From: Devosia epidermidihirudinis
GTDB taxonomy: Bacteria; Pseudomonadota; Alphaproteobacteria; Rhizobiales; Devosiaceae
Direction of reading: 5' to 3'
Length of the DNA stretch: 64,000 bases
Assembly: GCF_000971295.1 (NCBI RefSeq)
Contig: NZ_LANJ01000002.1
Span: 56,443-120,442, forward strand
In this document: positions 62,124-64,000 of the stretch, piece after piece
Position numbering within the stretch: the stretch's first letter is position 1
Layout: every line of letters begins with the position of its first letter
Program-made: the position numbers and the translations under genes
Notes under the pieces: generated by a model
The model's database searches: none
What the model saw: only the letters and a program-made list of their open reading frames with translations
What the model was told of the DNA's origin: nothing

Positions 62124-64000
62124 TGCGTCGGATTTTTTTCCGGGTTGCACTATGCGTGTTGCTGGCTCTGACGCTGGCCTTGCCAGCGCATGCACGCGAA
62201 GAGATCACTTCCTACCAAAGTGATATCACACTGTTAACAAATGGCGCGGTTTCGGTCGTCGAAGCGCTTGCCGTTAACGCTGAAGGCGTGGACATTCGGC
62301 GCGGGATCTATCGCGACATCCCGACGACCCAGGTTTCCATATCCGGACAAAAAATACGCTCGACCCTGACGGTCACAAACGTCACCCATAATGGTGCGCC
62401 AGAGCCCTTCCGTACCGAGCGGATGGGCGACTTCGTGCGCATCTGGATCGGCGACCCCGAACAGTTCGTGCCGCGCGGACGCAATAGCTATGTGATCGAC
62501 TACACCATGGATCGCATGGCGCGCAGCTTTGACGATCATGACGAACTCTACTGGAACGCTACCGGCAATTACTGGATATTCCCGATCGTCAACGCGACGG
62601 CGCGGGTGACGCTGCCGAGTGGCGCCGTGATTTCCGACCTCATCGCCTATACCGGTGCGGTCGGCTCGATGGAGCAGGCCGTTACCAGCCGCAAGACCTC
62701 GGACAATACCGCCACCTTTACCACCACACGCCAGCTGATGGCTGGCGAAGGCATGAGCTTTGCGGTGAAGTTCCAGAAGGGCATTTTGGTGCCGCCGAGC
62801 GGGGCCGAGGCCCTGCTGCAATGGCTGAGTGACCTGCGCGAAATCATCCTGCCGGTTTTTGGCGTGATTCTGGTGCTGGCCTATAATCTGATCTCCTGGA
62901 ACAAGGTTGGCCGTGATCCGCCAAAGGGGACGATCATACCCCTGTTTCATCCCCCCAAGGATTTCTCGCCCGCGCTGACCCATTTCGTGCACCGCTGGGG
63001 CTTTTCTGGTTGGACGGCCTTCACCGCGACGCTGTTTGATCTCGGCGTCAAAGGGCTGGTCAAAATCGACAACCCCAAAAGCGGGCTATCGGTCGAAGTG
63101 ACGGGCAAGCAGCCGGATGAACCACTGCCGGTAGGCGAGCAGACGCTGTTTGACTATATCCAGACCAAAGGCACGCTGAACGTCGACAAATCGACCGGCG
63201 TTGAGCTTGCAGCGCAGCATCAGGCGTTCAACGAGGCCATCTCGCGAGAAAACCGCAAGGTGTGGTTCAACCACAATTTCGGCTATGCCGCGTTCGGCTT
63301 TTTCCTGGCGTTTATGGTGCTAGGCGTCATGGTGCTGTTCGATGCGTTGGAGCCAATCTGGCTGTTCGGCGCGGTCGTTGTGGGCATCATACTCGGCATT
63401 TTCAGCACCATCGTCACCAATATGTGGAAAGGGCGCGGCTTTCAGCGGTTCTTCCTGATCTTGTGGGTCGGTGTCGTCGGGTTCAACTTTTTCGGCAGCG
63501 GGCTGGAAATGTTGACCCATCTCTCGATCAACACGGCTGCTATCTCTGCGGGTTCGATTGTCTTGATCACGGTGATTTTCGCCGCGCTGATGCGGGCGCC
63601 GACCATTCAGGGCCGCAAGGTCATGGACCAGATCGACGGCTTTAAAATGTATCTGGAAACTGCAGAAAAGAACCGGCTCAACATCGTCGGCGAGCCGCCC
63701 ATGACGGTCACGCGCTTTGAGCGTATCCTGCCCTACGCCATCGCCTTGGGTGTGGAAAAGCCGTGGTCTGACCATTTCGATGGCGAGTTATCGCGGAATG
63801 CAGTCAGCGATGCGCGCGGCGTTTCGACCTATCAACCCTATTGGTATTCCGGCTCGGCGCCGTTTTCCGCAGGCAGTATGTCCAACACCATAGGTGCAGC
63901 CGCCACGGCCATGTCGGCGGCAATGGTCGCCGCTCAGCCCGTGCAGGCCAGCTCGTCCGGCTTTAGCTCAGGCGGTGGTGGCGGAGGCGGTGGCTCCGGC
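62123..64000 (+). CDS. DUF2207 membrane protein (3' end beyond window)
   Basis: At least 626 residues are visible: a signal peptide (ends PAHAR), the DUF2207 domain (about 25-240, with [26 protein letters not shown]), membrane helices near 235 and 390-480, and at the window end a Ser/Gly-rich tail. Similar proteins often end in Gly-rich repeats, so the stop is probably close. The function is unknown; it goes with LemA, to which it is translationally coupled. Confidence 0.9.
   Translation, partial: MRRIFFRVALCVLLALTLALPAHAREEITSYQSDITLLTNGAVSVVEALAVNAEGVDIRRGIYRDIPTTQVSISGQKIRSTLTVTNVTHNGAPEPFRTERMGDFVRIWIGDPEQFVPRGRNSYVIDYTMDRMARSFDDHDELYWNATGNYWIFPIVNATARVTLPSGAVISDLIAYTGAVGSMEQAVTSRKTSDNTATFTTTRQLMAGEGMSFAVKFQKGILVPPSGAEALLQWLSDLREIILPVFGVILVLAYNLISWNKVGRDPPKGTIIPLFHPPKDFSPALTHFVHRWGFSGWTAFTATLFDLGVKGLVKIDNPKSGLSVEVTGKQPDEPLPVGEQTLFDYIQTKGTLNVDKSTGVELAAQHQAFNEAISRENRKVWFNHNFGYAAFGFFLAFMVLGVMVLFDALEPIWLFGAVVVGIILGIFSTIVTNMWKGRGFQRFFLILWVGVVGFNFFGSGLEMLTHLSINTAAISAGSIVLITVIFAALMRAPTIQGRKVMDQIDGFKMYLETAEKNRLNIVGEPPMTVTRFERILPYAIALGVEKPWSDHFDGELSRNAVSDARGVSTYQPYWYSGSAPFSAGSMSNTIGAAATAMSAAMVAAQPVQASSSGFSSGGGGGGGGSG

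Overview
The window looks like part of a chromosome from a high-GC alphaproteobacterium of the order Hyphomicrobiales (Rhizobiales), most like a Devosia/Pelagibacterium relative. The reasons are the coxB-coxA-ctaB-ctaG-coxC-DUF983-SURF1-thrC-M16 gene order, the atpI-B-E-b'-b operon, the DciA-DsbA-like-Smc cluster beside mutY, a CcrM-type methyltransferase, IalB-like proteins and BioR-type biotin control. The genus is inferred from gene order and repeat style, not from any search.

Positions 1-7558 form one perfect inverted duplication, in which base x pairs with base 7559-x and there is no spacer. The left arm (1-3779) is a reverse-complement copy of 3780-7558. Each arm carries the start of coxA (complete only on the right), coxB, an ialB-like gene, a PilZ gene, a DUF1127 gene and a LysR regulator. 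The symmetry runs to the left edge and the turn-around lies in the loop of a REP-like hairpin. A fold-back assembly artefact or a replicon/contig end is therefore more likely than a real second copy.

From 6.4 to 16.3 kb lies the aa3 cytochrome c oxidase operon with its heme and copper assembly factors, followed by thrC, an M16 protease and an acetyltransferase. From 16.3 to 18.2 kb is a biotin module: bioR, bioY and a coupled DUF1284 gene, with a TTATCTATAA box in front of both bioR and bioY. From 18.3 to 24.1 kb are a membrane PAS/GGDEF/EAL protein with degenerate motifs, YqgE, a DsbD-alpha-like periplasmic protein, a peroxiredoxin and a lipoprotein. From 24.2 to 28.9 kb is the glycine cleavage operon (gcvT-gcvH-gcvPA-gcvPB, minus strand) behind a tandem glycine riboswitch. 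From 29.0 to 31.8 kb is the F0 half of the ATP synthase. From 32.1 to 38.3 kb are smc, a DsbA-like thioredoxin, dciA and mutY.

From 38.3 to 42.4 kb the gene density falls and the content looks accessory: an uncharacterised small protein, a spermidine-synthase-like methyltransferase and a stand-alone reverse transcriptase with a helical C-terminal half, resembling the defence-associated UG/Abi (DRT) class. Upstream of the reverse transcriptase is about 0.8 kb of non-coding DNA with strong stem-loops. This is the best candidate here for an undescribed system. From 42.4 to 49.2 kb come ccrM, rnhB, DUF4180, a secreted protein, a HAD phosphatase, a PA0069-type radical SAM protein and a DHA2 exporter. 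From 49.2 to 64 kb come moaB, a second MFS transporter, a uracil-DNA glycosylase lacking two usual cluster cysteines, ETF-QO, a TPR protein, ispE, a polyprenyl diphosphate synthase, a TrmN6-like methyltransferase, an S49 peptidase, glyQ, rnk, lemA and a DUF2207 gene cut by the window end. I found no tRNA, rRNA, CRISPR array or insertion sequence.
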